A stretch of DNA of 64,000 nt from Pseudomonas sp. RIT409 (GTDB lineage: Bacteria > Pseudomonadota > Gammaproteobacteria > Pseudomonadales > Pseudomonadaceae): NCBI RefSeq assembly GCF_003052515.2, contig NZ_QARE02000013.1, positions 112,841-176,840 on the forward strand. Direction: 5' to 3'. Below are positions 43,306-52,906 of the stretch, in pieces. How positions within the stretch are numbered: the first letter of the stretch is position 1; every line of letters starts with the position of its first letter. The notes under the pieces were generated by a model. That model did no database searches. It had not been told where the DNA came from and saw only the letters and a list, made by a program, of their open reading frames with translations. The position numbers and the translations under genes are program-made.

Positions 43306-44970
43306 GTGGAACGCGAATTTATGGAATTCGACGTCGTCATCGTCGGAGCCGGCCCTGCCGGGCTGTCCGCCGCATGCCGTCTGAAGCAGAAGGCCGCCGA
43401 AGCTGGCCAGGAAATCAGCGTCTGCGTGGTCGAAAAAGGCTCTGAAGTCGGCGCCCACATCCTCTCCGGCGCAGTGTTCGAACCTCGCGCCCTGAATGAG
43501 CTGTTCCCGGACTGGAAAGCACTCGGCGCCCCTCTGAACACGCCAGTCAAAGGTGACGACATCTACGTGCTGACCAGCAGCGAGGCGTCGACCAAAGTCC
43601 CAGGCGCCTTCGTGCCCAAGACCATGCACAACGAAGGCAATTACATCATCTCGCTCGGCAACCTGTGCCGCTGGCTTGCGCAGCAGGCCGAAAACCTGGG
43701 CGTCGAGATCTACCCTGGCTTCGCGGCGCAGGAAGCGCTGATCGACGAGAACGGCGTGGTCCGCGGGATTCTCACCGGTGACATGGGTGTCGACCGTGAA
43801 GGCCAGCCTAAAGAAGGCATGTACACCCCCGGCATGGAGCTGCGTGGCAAATACACGCTGTTCGCCGAGGGTTGCCGTGGCCACATCGGCAAGCAATTGA
43901 TCAAGCGCTTCAATCTGGACAGCGAAGCCGATGCCCAGCATTACGGCATCGGCCTGAAAGAAATCTGGGAAATCGATCCGGCGAAACATCAGCAGGGCCT
44001 GGTGGTGCACACCGCTGGCTGGCCGCTGGATGTCATGGGCACCGAGAACACCGGCGGCTCCTTCCTCTATCACCTGGAGGACAACCAGGTCGTGGTCGGC
44101 CTGATTGTCGACCTGTCCTACGCCAACCCCTACCTGTCGCCATTCGACGAGTTCCAGCGCCTCAAGCACCACCCGGTCCTCAAGCAATACCTGGAAGGCG
44201 GCAAGCGCATCAGCTATGGCGCCCGCGCGATCTGCAAGGGCGGTTTGAACTCGCTGCCGAAGATGGTCTTCCCCGGGGGCGCGTTGATCGGCTGTGACCT
44301 GGGCACCCTGAACTTCGCCAAGATCAAGGGCAGCCACACGGCGATGAAGTCCGGCATGTTGGCCGCTGAAGCAGTGGCCGATGCGCTGCTCGCAGGGAAC
44401 GAAGGCGGTGAAGCGCTGAATGCCTACGTCGAAGCCTTCAAAGGCAGTTGGTTGCACGAAGAGCTGTTCGCCAGCCGTAACTTCGGCGCCGCGATCCACA
44501 AGTTCGGCCCGATTCTTGGTGGCGCCTTCAACTTCATCGATCAGAATCTCTTCGGTGGCAAGATCCCATTCACGCTGCACGACAACAAGCCCGACTACGC
44601 CTGCCTGAAGCTGGCAGCCGATGCCAAGCGCATCGACTACCCGAAGCCCGATGGCAAGCTGAGCTTCGACAAGCTGAGTTCGGTGTTCATCTCCGGCACC
44701 AACCATGAAGAAGAACAGCCCTGCCACCTGAAGCTCAAGGACCCCAGCATTCCGATCAACGTCAATTTGCCCAAGTACGATGAACCCGCGCAGCGGTACT
44801 GCCCTGCGGGCGTGTATGAGGTGGTGACTCAGGAGGATGGCACCAAGCGGTTCCAGATCAACGCGCAGAACTGCGTGCACTGCAAGACCTGCGACATCAA
44901 GGACCCCTCGCAAAACATCACGTGGGTGGCCCCGGAAGGCGCCGGCGGGCCGACTTACCCGAATATGTAA
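43306..44970 (+). CDS. etfQO: Electron transfer flavoprotein-ubiquinone oxidoreductase
   Basis: ETF-QO takes electrons from ETF and reduces ubiquinone at the inner membrane. The 554-residue product has the FAD motif VVIVGAGPAGLSAA at the N-terminus, the ubiquinone and membrane-facing middle part, and a C-terminal [4Fe-4S] ferredoxin domain with CPAGVYEV and NCVHCKTCDIKDP (about residues 500-535). The start is GTG at 43306 behind CAGGAGATA. It is divergent from etfBA. Confidence 0.96.
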   Translation: MEREFMEFDVVIVGAGPAGLSAACRLKQKAAEAGQEISVCVVEKGSEVGAHILSGAVFEPRALNELFPDWKALGAPLNTPVKGDDIYVLTSSEASTKVPGAFVPKTMHNEGNYIISLGNLCRWLAQQAENLGVEIYPGFAAQEALIDENGVVRGILTGDMGVDREGQPKEGMYTPGMELRGKYTLFAEGCRGHIGKQLIKRFNLDSEADAQHYGIGLKEIWEIDPAKHQQGLVVHTAGWPLDVMGTENTGGSFLYHLEDNQVVVGLIVDLSYANPYLSPFDEFQRLKHHPVLKQYLEGGKRISYGARAICKGGLNSLPKMVFPGGALIGCDLGTLNFAKIKGSHTAMKSGMLAAEAVADALLAGNEGGEALNAYVEAFKGSWLHEELFASRNFGAAIHKFGPILGGAFNFIDQNLFGGKIPFTLHDNKPDYACLKLAADAKRIDYPKPDGKLSFDKLSSVFISGTNHEEEQPCHLKLKDPSIPINVNLPKYDEPAQRYCPAGVYEVVTQEDGTKRFQINAQNCVHCKTCDIKDPSQNITWVAPEGAGGPTYPNM

Positions 44971-44980
44971 GCGCCCTCTG

Positions 44981-45067
44981 TGGGAGCGCGCCTGCCCGCG
45001 ACAGCATCGTGCCGGTCAACACATCGGTTGCCGACAGATCGCCATCGCGGGCACGCGCGTTCCTGGA
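44981..45067. repeat. REP inverted pair after ETF-QO
   Basis: TGGGAGCGCGCCTGCCCGCG (44981-45000) faces TCGCGGGCACGCGCGTTCCT (45045-45064). It is a REPIN of the same type as at 621-706 and lies between the convergent ETF-QO and AraC-family genes, where it may help to end transcription. Confidence 0.75.
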
Positions 45068-45080
45068 ACAGGTGACCGCT

Positions 45081-46022
45081 TCACGCCGAGATCCGCAGTA
45101 AAGCCCCCTCCTCGCCTGGGTTGCGCTCGAAGTACCGCTTGTATTCGCGGCTGAACTGCGACGTGCTCTGATAGCCCACTCGGTGCGCGGCCTGCGCCAC
45201 ACCCAGCCCCTCTCCGATCAGCATCTGCTGCGCTTTGAGCAGCCGAAGCCGCTTGAGGTACTGCACCGGCGACAGCAAGGTGCTGCGCTTGAAATGCTCA
45301 TGGAAAGTCGACACGCTCATGTTGGCGCACCGGGCCAGGTCGTCGACACTCAACGCCTCATTGTAGTGATCCCGCAGGTGCTGGAGGGCGGCCGCAATTC
45401 GAGCGAAATGCCCTTGTTGTTCGACCAGAGCCCTCAGTACACCGGCTTGCGGCCCGCGCAAAGCGGCGTAAAGCACTTCGCGAACCCGCGCGGCGCCGAT
45501 CACTTGAGCATCCAGCGGATCGTGCAGGCAGCGCAGCAGACGCTCCACGCTTTCGCGCATCGACTCATCCATGGCCGCCGAACTCATGGATTCCGGCGTC
45601 TGCGCCTTGACCGTCACACCGGGGGCCTGCCCCATGGACTGAACCAGTTCACTCAACACGGTCCGGTCGATGGACACTGCGACACCGTACATCGGCTCGT
45701 TTTCAGTGGCGAAGGTCTCGCACATGAACGGCACCGACAGCGCCTGGACCAGATAGTGGCCCGCGCCGTATTCGAGCGTGCGCGACCCCAGACGCGCCAG
45801 TTTGCTGCCTTGGGCAAGCACCACCAGGCTCGGCTCGTAAATCTGCGGGCTGCTGGCAACGTAATAATTCCAGGACATGACTTGGACACCGCCGACGCGC
45901 GTGTCGACAAAACCAGGGCATGTGGCCAGCGGTTTGATCAGCGACACCAGCGTGTCATTGGCATCGGTATGAAGAGAAAGGGGCATCGAACGACCGGACA
46001 TAGGATTAGACACTGCCATCAT
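45081..46022 (-). CDS. AraC family transcriptional regulator
   Basis: A 313-residue regulator with an AraC-type N-terminal cupin-like domain (AraC_N, about residues 30-180) and a C-terminal double helix-turn-helix (about 205-305), including LSVDDLARCANMSVSTFHEHF and the second element AAHRVGYQSTSQFSREYKRYF. It is divergent from the alcohol dehydrogenase gene, which it may control; this arrangement is common in Proteobacteria. There are two possible starts (46022 or 46019). Confidence 0.9.
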   Translation of the reverse strand: MMAVSNPMSGRSMPLSLHTDANDTLVSLIKPLATCPGFVDTRVGGVQVMSWNYYVASSPQIYEPSLVVLAQGSKLARLGSRTLEYGAGHYLVQALSVPFMCETFATENEPMYGVAVSIDRTVLSELVQSMGQAPGVTVKAQTPESMSSAAMDESMRESVERLLRCLHDPLDAQVIGAARVREVLYAALRGPQAGVLRALVEQQGHFARIAAALQHLRDHYNEALSVDDLARCANMSVSTFHEHFKRSTLLSPVQYLKRLRLLKAQQMLIGEGLGVAQAAHRVGYQSTSQFSREYKRYFERNPGEEGALLRISA

Positions 46023-46164
46023 CGCAGATACGTGGCGAGAGTCAGCCCCTGTCGGTGCGATTCCGGAGAATTAGGCATGACACGCGTAGGAATGGTCATG
46101 GTCGCTGGCAACAGCCCTGAGCAGAATGCACAGCCTCTATTTTCACGTTCTAGCGAGGTTCACC

Positions 46165-47217
46165 ATGTACACAGCCATCGGTTATGCCGCCCAGTCAGCC
46201 ACCACGCCCCTCGCCCCCATGACCTTCAACCGCCGCAGCCCGCGTCCGGATGACGTCGCCATCGACATTCTGTACTGCGGGGTCTGCCACTCCGACATTC
46301 ACCAGGCGCGCAACGAATGGGGCATCGCCGTTTACCCGCTGATGCCTGGCCATGAAATCGTCGGCAAGGTCACTGAAGTGGGCGCCAACGTGACCCGCCA
46401 CAAAGTCGGCGATCTGGTCGGTGTCGGCTGCATGGTCGACTCCTGCCGTCAGTGCGAAGCCTGCGCTGCGGATCTGGAACAGTATTGCCTGGAAGGCCCG
46501 ACCCTGACCTACGCCGCCCCCGATCGCATCGACGGCACCAACACCATGGGCGGTTACTCCAGCAGCATCGTGGTCAGCGAGCACTTCGTGGTACGCATTC
46601 CGGAGAAACTCGACCTGGCCTCCGCGGCACCGATCCTCTGCGCGGGGATCACCACCTACTCCCCACTCAAGCACTACGGCGTCAAGGCCGGCGACAAGGT
46701 CGGCGTGCTGGGCATGGGCGGCCTGGGCCACATGGGCATCAAGTTCGCGAAGGCGATGGGCGCGCAAGTGACCCTCTTCACCCGCTCCGCAAGCAAGGCC
46801 GAAGAAGCTCGGCGCCAAGGAGCAGATCACGTGATCGTCTCCACCGACGAAGCCCAAATGAAAGCGGCCGCCGGGCAATTCGATTTCTTGCTGGACACCA
46901 TTCCGGTGCAGCACGACCTGAACCCCTACCTGGAGACCCTGCGCTTCGACGGCGTGCACATTCTGGTGGGCCTGATCGAACCGGTCGACCCGGCCCTGCA
47001 CACCGCCAATCTGGTCATGAAGCGTCGCGTCCTGGCCGGTTCATTGATCGGCGGTATTGCCGAGACCCAGGAAGTCCTGGACTTCTGTGCCGAGCATGAC
47101 ATCCGCTGCGACATCGAGATGCTCGACATCAAACACATCAACGAAGCGTACAGCCGGATGATCGCCGGGGACGTGAAGTATCGGTTCGTGATCGATATGG
47201 CAACGTTGAAGGCCTGA
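46165..47217 (+). CDS. Zinc-dependent NAD(P)-alcohol dehydrogenase (YahK/AdhC-like)
   Basis: A 350-residue medium-chain dehydrogenase. The catalytic Zn ligands are in CGVCHSDIH and PGHE (near residues 38 and 60), and structural Zn Cys residues in DSCRQCEACAADLEQYC. The NAD(P) motif is VLGMGGLGHMG near residue 185. It resembles YahK and cinnamyl-alcohol-type aldehyde reductases, probably NADPH-linked and acting on a broad range of aldehydes. The ATG at 46165 follows GCGAGG. It is divergent from the AraC-family regulator. Confidence 0.92.
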   Translation: MYTAIGYAAQSATTPLAPMTFNRRSPRPDDVAIDILYCGVCHSDIHQARNEWGIAVYPLMPGHEIVGKVTEVGANVTRHKVGDLVGVGCMVDSCRQCEACAADLEQYCLEGPTLTYAAPDRIDGTNTMGGYSSSIVVSEHFVVRIPEKLDLASAAPILCAGITTYSPLKHYGVKAGDKVGVLGMGGLGHMGIKFAKAMGAQVTLFTRSASKAEEARRQGADHVIVSTDEAQMKAAAGQFDFLLDTIPVQHDLNPYLETLRFDGVHILVGLIEPVDPALHTANLVMKRRVLAGSLIGGIAETQEVLDFCAEHDIRCDIEMLDIKHINEAYSRMIAGDVKYRFVIDMATLKA

Positions 47218-47340
47218 GCATCACCGAGAACTGCCTGTCCCTGGTCGCCCTCACGCTCGCTGGCAGCGTCATCGACGCTGTGCTCCCATGATGCGTGAGG
47301 ACGATCGGATGGGCTTCAGCGTGTCTGGGGGCATGAGGGA

Positions 47341-48147
47341 TCATCCGCCCAGTTCCGCTGACAAGCGGGCCGCGACGTCCTTGATCACCGGCACCAGCTC
47401 GGTCATCTTTTCCAACGGCATATAGGGCACGGTGCCAGCGACGCTGATACCGGCCACAATGTGCTTGCTGGCGTCCCGGATCGGTGCCGCGACGCAGCGG
47501 ATCGACGGTTCGTTGTCTTCCAGATCGAACGCGTAGCCCCCCTCCACGTAGTCGTGCATCCGCGCGCAGACCTGCTCCCAAGTCTGCTCTTGATAGGCGG
47601 GCCACAATGGGTTTCTACCCCCTTCCGGTACGCTGATCTCGAACAGACGCCGCCATTCGCTTTCCGGGCTGTCCAGCAACAACGCCTTTCCGATACCGGT
47701 CCGCGCCAACGGCATGCGGTGGCCGACCCTGGAGCGCATTTCGGGGCCGTTGCGGCCGGGATTCTTGTGCAGGTACAGCACGTCATCGCCTTCACGGATC
47801 GCTAAGTGCACTGTGTCGCCGGTCAACGCCGACAGTTCATCAAGGAAAGGCCGGGCCAACATCGGCAGCGGCAGCTCCTCTCGCGCCTGAAACCCCAATT
47901 CGATCAGCTTGGGGCCCAGAACATAACCAACCTGTGGCAACACCCGCAGATAGCGTTCCTCGACCAGGCAACTGGCCAGACGGTGCGTGGTGCTGCGGGT
48001 GGTACCAATGGACTGGGCGATTTCCTTGAGGTCCCGGGCGCCGCGGGCAACGGCCTGCACCACGCCCAAACCACGCAACAGGGTTTGCGTGCCAGTGGGG
48101 GCGGCGTCTTTGCTGGCGGGCGGCGTGGTGTCGGAAGAGTCGTGCAT
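47341..48147 (-). CDS. IclR family regulator, probable D-galactonate regulator
   Basis: A 268-residue regulator with an N-terminal winged helix (about residues 20-85, with LKEIAQSIGTTRSTTHRLASCL) and an IclR effector-binding domain with GRNGPEMRSRVGHRMPLART and the C-terminal VAAPIRDASKHIVAGIS. It lies 63 bases after the MFS gene on the same strand and so could be the last gene of the dgo operon. Control of the dgo palindrome at 52639-52655 is inferred. Enteric bacteria use a GntR protein (DgoR) instead. Confidence 0.88.
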   Translation of the reverse strand: MHDSSDTTPPASKDAAPTGTQTLLRGLGVVQAVARGARDLKEIAQSIGTTRSTTHRLASCLVEERYLRVLPQVGYVLGPKLIELGFQAREELPLPMLARPFLDELSALTGDTVHLAIREGDDVLYLHKNPGRNGPEMRSRVGHRMPLARTGIGKALLLDSPESEWRRLFEISVPEGGRNPLWPAYQEQTWEQVCARMHDYVEGGYAFDLEDNEPSIRCVAAPIRDASKHIVAGISVAGTVPYMPLEKMTELVPVIKDVAARLSAELGG

Positions 48148-48210
48148 GTCGCGCCTTATCGATTCGGAAAGCTGGCGGCATTATCGTCGCCAGCCTGTGC
48201 AGTGCCAACC

Positions 48211-49518
48211 TTACAACTCGATCCGCTCGACCTTCCCCACCAGCAGGATGTAAGACAGTGCCCCGAGCAGCGCCAGCACGGCGATGTAGGTGATCGCCGG
48301 GGCGAAGGATTCACCCGCCGCGAGGAAACCGATCACGATGGGCGTGGCGATGGCCGACAGGTTACCGATCAGGTTGAAGGTGCCGCCGGTCAGGCCCAGC
48401 AAACGAGCTGGCGCCAGCGTCGAGACCAACGACCACGTGATCGACGCCAGCCCATTGCCAAAGAACGCCAGCGCCAGGAAAGCGATCACCAAAGGGGTCG
48501 ATTCCACGTAGTTGGCGCCGATGATCGAAGTGGAAATCAGCAGCCCCGCGATAATCGGCAGTTTGCGCGCGAAGCCCACCGTATGGCCGCGACGGATCAG
48601 CCAATCGGAGAAAAAGCCCGAACACAGCACGCCGATGAAGGCCGCCAGGAACGGCAAGGACGCCAGCAATCCGGATTTGATGAAATCCATGCCCCGGTAC
48701 TTCACCAGGTAAGTCGGGAACCAGGTGAGAAAGAACCACAGCGTCGAGTTGAGGCAGAACTGCCCCAGATAAATCCCCCACAACTTGCGCTTGCTCAGGA
48801 CGATGCCCAGATCGGCCCAGTTGAAACCGGATTTCGCCGACTCGGCCTGTATGTCCACCAGACCGCCGCCCGCCTTGATAAGGTCGATCTCCCCCTGATT
48901 CACCCCCTTGAAATCCCGGGGCTCACGGTAGACCCAGTACCAGATGACCGCCCACAGCACACCGACGCCGCCGGTGACGACGAACACCATGTGCCAGCCG
49001 AACGCGGTCTGCAGCCACGCGAGGATCGGCGTCAGAAACGCCAGCCCGACGAACTGTCCGGAGGTGTAGAAGCCCACGGCCGTGGCCCGCTCTTTTTCCG
49101 GAAACCAAGCGGTGACCACACGGCTGTTGATGGGGTACGCCGGGGCTTCCAGTGCTCCAACGGCCATACGCAACACGAACAGACCGACGAAGCTGCCGAC
49201 GAAACCCAGGCATATCGTGGCGATGGACCACAGCGCCAATGCGACGGCATAGAGGACGCGCGGCGGCACGCGATCCACCAACCAGCCGCCGGGCAGTTGC
49301 ATGGCAGCGTAGGTCCAACCAAAGGCCGAGAAAATCAGCCCGGCATGCACGGCATCGATACCCAATTCGCGGGTCAGTGCCGGAGCGGCAATGGACAGGT
49401 TGCTACGGTCCAAATAGTTGATCACCACGGTGATGAACAGCAGGACCATGATGAAATAACGTTTGCGGGTCGGCGTGGCGGTGATCGCCCGCGCCGGCGA
49501 CAAGGTCTGTGTGCGCAT
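48211..49518 (-). CDS. dgoT: MFS transporter, probable D-galactonate permease (DgoT-like, ACS family)
   Basis: A 435-residue major facilitator with 12 predicted helices. It has the ACS-family pattern NYLDRSNLSIAAPAL near residue 34, GWLVDRVPPR in loop 2-3 and an FFSDWLIRRG loop in the second half. It probably imports D-galactonate with protons. Its place after dgoD is the reason for the assignment; ACS members also carry other hexonates. A 162-base gap with weak direct symmetry separates it from dgoD. Confidence 0.88.
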   Translation of the reverse strand: MRTQTLSPARAITATPTRKRYFIMVLLFITVVINYLDRSNLSIAAPALTRELGIDAVHAGLIFSAFGWTYAAMQLPGGWLVDRVPPRVLYAVALALWSIATICLGFVGSFVGLFVLRMAVGALEAPAYPINSRVVTAWFPEKERATAVGFYTSGQFVGLAFLTPILAWLQTAFGWHMVFVVTGGVGVLWAVIWYWVYREPRDFKGVNQGEIDLIKAGGGLVDIQAESAKSGFNWADLGIVLSKRKLWGIYLGQFCLNSTLWFFLTWFPTYLVKYRGMDFIKSGLLASLPFLAAFIGVLCSGFFSDWLIRRGHTVGFARKLPIIAGLLISTSIIGANYVESTPLVIAFLALAFFGNGLASITWSLVSTLAPARLLGLTGGTFNLIGNLSAIATPIVIGFLAAGESFAPAITYIAVLALLGALSYILLVGKVERIEL

Positions 49519-49680
49519 GGGAGATGAGCCTCTTTTTATGGTTGTCTGAGGTCTGCAAGAGCCGCGGTGGGTCGGGTTGGCCTTTTCCGGCTTCCCACGG
49601 CGGATGATCCAGGCGGCTGGGCCGGCCAGGATGCGCAGTATCCCCTCTGGGACGAGCGCACCCCGCCTGCCCGAGCCTGA

Positions 49681-50829
<1,149 letters not shown>

Positions 50830-50909
50830 TTCATTTCTCTCTTATTCGAAAACGCCTAATCGAAAACGCAGCGTCACGGCCACCTGTCAGCAGGGGCCAC
50901 GCCTGTTCA

Positions 50910-51542
50910 TCAGCCATTCGCCCGGCGCTGACGGTTCCAGGCCGCGACATACGCCTGGGCGCGCTCGGCGACATCCGCCGCGCTCATGCCCGGCTTGAAC
51001 AGGCCCGACCCCAGGCCGAAACCGGCCACCCCCGCTTCCAGGAACACCTGCATGTTGTCCGGGGTGATGCCACCCACTGGCAGTAGCAGCGTGCCGGCAG
51101 GCAGTACCGCCAGCCAGGCCTTCACCACGGCGGGGTTCATCTGTTCGGCGGGGAAGAGCTTGAGGACGTCGGCGCCATTGGCCAATGCCGCGAAGGCTTC
51201 GGTCGGCGTGGCGACCCCCGGGGACAGCTGCAAGCCTTCGGCCTTGGCTGCCCGGAGCACCTCGGGATCGCTGTGCGGCATGACGATGACCTGCCCGCCT
51301 GCCGCCTTCACCTGACGCACCTGATCCGGCGTCAGCACCGTGCCCGCGCCGATCAGGCAATCGGCAGGCAGGCTCTGACGCAACGAGCGGATGCTGTCGT
51401 AGGGCTGTGGCGAGTTGAGGGGGACTTCGATGACCCGAAAACCGGCGGCATAAAGGACTTCACCGATCTGCGTGGCCTCTTCCGGGCGCAGGCCGCGCAA
51501 AATCGCGACCAGGCCGTTTTGCGCGAGGGCGTGTTTGAGCAT
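50910..51542 (-). CDS. dgoA: 2-dehydro-3-deoxy-6-phosphogalactonate aldolase
   Basis: DgoA splits 2-keto-3-deoxy-6-phosphogalactonate into pyruvate and glyceraldehyde 3-phosphate. The 210-residue protein is of the KDPG-aldolase family: AILRGLRPEEA with the catalytic Glu near residue 40, GAGTVLT, PGVATPTEA and the Schiff-base Lys in DVLKLFPAEQ near residue 128. It starts 1 base after the dgoK stop. Confidence 0.95.
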   Translation of the reverse strand: MLKHALAQNGLVAILRGLRPEEATQIGEVLYAAGFRVIEVPLNSPQPYDSIRSLRQSLPADCLIGAGTVLTPDQVRQVKAAGGQVIVMPHSDPEVLRAAKAEGLQLSPGVATPTEAFAALANGADVLKLFPAEQMNPAVVKAWLAVLPAGTLLLPVGGITPDNMQVFLEAGVAGFGLGSGLFKPGMSAADVAERAQAYVAAWNRQRRANG

Positions 51543-51543
51543 G

Positions 51544-52554
51544 TCAATTCTCGATGGGATGGCGCCGGGGCGCGACGGTAGAAAGAGGGGCGATCAGACC
51601 GGCTTGCAGTGCAACTTGCCAAAGACCGCGTTCGGTGGCCTGCTCGGCAAACGTCACCTGAGCAAAGCCATGAGCGTTCAACGCTCGCTGGTAACGTTCG
51701 AGTAACGGGCCGTTGCCGATCAGAATCACGTCAGGCAACTCAGCGCCGGACCGGTGGAGCAATTGGGCCAGCGCGAGGAGTTCGTGACCGATCAACAGCC
51801 CGGACAGGTAGTCGGCTTGTTCAGTCGCGGACAGCGCGCCCGTCAGGCCCAGGGTGCGGGTGCTGAAAATGGTCGACAGCGGGCCGGCAGCGCCTTCGGG
51901 TGAGCGCGACACCGCAACGCCACGATCAAAGGCCGCTTCGTGGAAGGCCTCGCCGCGTTGAAGCGTCCGCCCGAGAATGGTGTGAGTGGACAGTGCAGCG
52001 TAAACCTCGCCGGTCATGAAGGTATCGAAATGTTCAATGCGACCCTCCACCGCCCTCACCCATTTCGAATGACTGCCCGGCAGCCCGATCAGTAAAGAAG
52101 ATGAGTGATTCCGCAGCGCACTGAGGACACCCAGCACCTGGGTTTCTTCGCCGCGCATCACGTTCGGCAGGGCCGAGCGTTGCAGCACGCCCGGCACGAT
52201 GTACACGTCCACGCCGCGCAGGCTGCGCACAGTGACCAGCGCGCCACTCAACGCGCTGACGCTGGCCGGGGTTTCCCGATACGCCGCTTCGCGCCAGCCT
52301 TGGGCGCTGCCGACCATGCCGCAGGCGATGACCGGTACGTGGGGCTCGGCATCGAGCCAATCGCCGCAGGCCTCGTCGAAAGCCAATTCGAATCCGTCTG
52401 TACAGAGCTGTCCAGCGATGGACCGAGGCGTCGACGGCAATTGCATGATGCCCGCGTTCAGCGAGCGGTGTTCCAGCACTCGGCCGTGTTCGCCGAGCCG
52501 GTACGCCCGTAAGGAAGTCGTCCCCCAATCGAGCGCGATCAATTGCGCCTGCAT
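51544..52554 (-). CDS. dgoK: 2-dehydro-3-deoxygalactonokinase
   Basis: DgoK phosphorylates 2-keto-3-deoxygalactonate at C6. The 336-residue protein has the family N-terminus ALDWGTTSLRAY (phosphate-1-like DWGTT), the middle GLPGSHSKWV and a C-terminal GNGPLLERY nucleotide site. It is the first gene of the dgo operon, and AGGTGAAGCC precedes the ATG. Order: dgoK, dgoA, dgoD, transporter, then iclR-type regulator, all minus strand. Confidence 0.95.
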   Translation of the reverse strand: MQAQLIALDWGTTSLRAYRLGEHGRVLEHRSLNAGIMQLPSTPRSIAGQLCTDGFELAFDEACGDWLDAEPHVPVIACGMVGSAQGWREAAYRETPASVSALSGALVTVRSLRGVDVYIVPGVLQRSALPNVMRGEETQVLGVLSALRNHSSSLLIGLPGSHSKWVRAVEGRIEHFDTFMTGEVYAALSTHTILGRTLQRGEAFHEAAFDRGVAVSRSPEGAAGPLSTIFSTRTLGLTGALSATEQADYLSGLLIGHELLALAQLLHRSGAELPDVILIGNGPLLERYQRALNAHGFAQVTFAEQATERGLWQVALQAGLIAPLSTVAPRRHPIEN

Positions 52555-52595
52555 GGCTTCACCTGATTGTTATTGATGGGTGGTGGTGTGGGCGG

Positions 52596-52655
52596 ACTAT
52601 ACCCCCCTAAGCGGTTAATTCTCAATATGTAAATTTGCATCCCACATAGTGGGAT
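52596..52655 (-). promoter_or_regulatory. dgo operon promoter and operator
   Basis: On the minus strand TTGAGA (52620-52625) is followed after 18 bases by TATAGT (52596-52601). Upstream of the -35 lies a perfect palindrome ATCCCACATAGTGGGAT (52639-52655), 7-bp arms around ATA. The size, odd spacer and position fit an IclR-family operator, and the only IclR gene nearby is at 47341-48147. The start site would be near 52590, leaving a leader of about 35 bases before dgoK. Confidence 0.75.
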
Positions 52656-52906
52656 TAATCTTCGAAGCAGCCGAACGACGAGCATCGCGACCACCGGTTA
52701 GCAGTCGCCTCGCGGACTGAGGCATACTCCCCTGCAGTTGGCGCCCCTTCCTCAAGCCAACCCCACCATTCATCAGCCGTCCGTGCCGAAGGTGGTAACC
52801 TCCCCGCGCTGTGTTCCTGCCTGTGATCTGCCTTGCCTGCGCGCGTCCGCGCGGGATAGCTCGCTGCCAGCCACGCTCTACACTCATCTACAAAAGGACC
52901 CGTCAG
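52656..52906. other. dgoK / acyltransferase divergent region, distal part
   Basis: This stretch between the dgo operator and the acyltransferase start has open frames on both strands but no ribosome sites that fit them. Apart from the AAAAGGA ribosome site of the acyltransferase near 52891, I see no recognised element. Confidence 0.5.

Noticed and set aside
45183..46253. 356-codon plus-strand frame opposite the AraC gene, running into the alcohol dehydrogenase
   Set aside because: His/Gln/Arg-rich shadow, overlaps the real start of the dehydrogenase in another frame.
47806..49527. 573-codon plus-strand frame opposite the dgo MFS gene and IclR gene
   Set aside because: Spans two confident minus-strand genes; charged, low-hydrophobicity shadow product.
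50846..50869. Direct repeat TCGAAAACGC twice, 14 bases apart, between dgoA and dgoD
   Set aside because: Short and within an operon gap; no associated promoter or second copy elsewhere, so no call was made.
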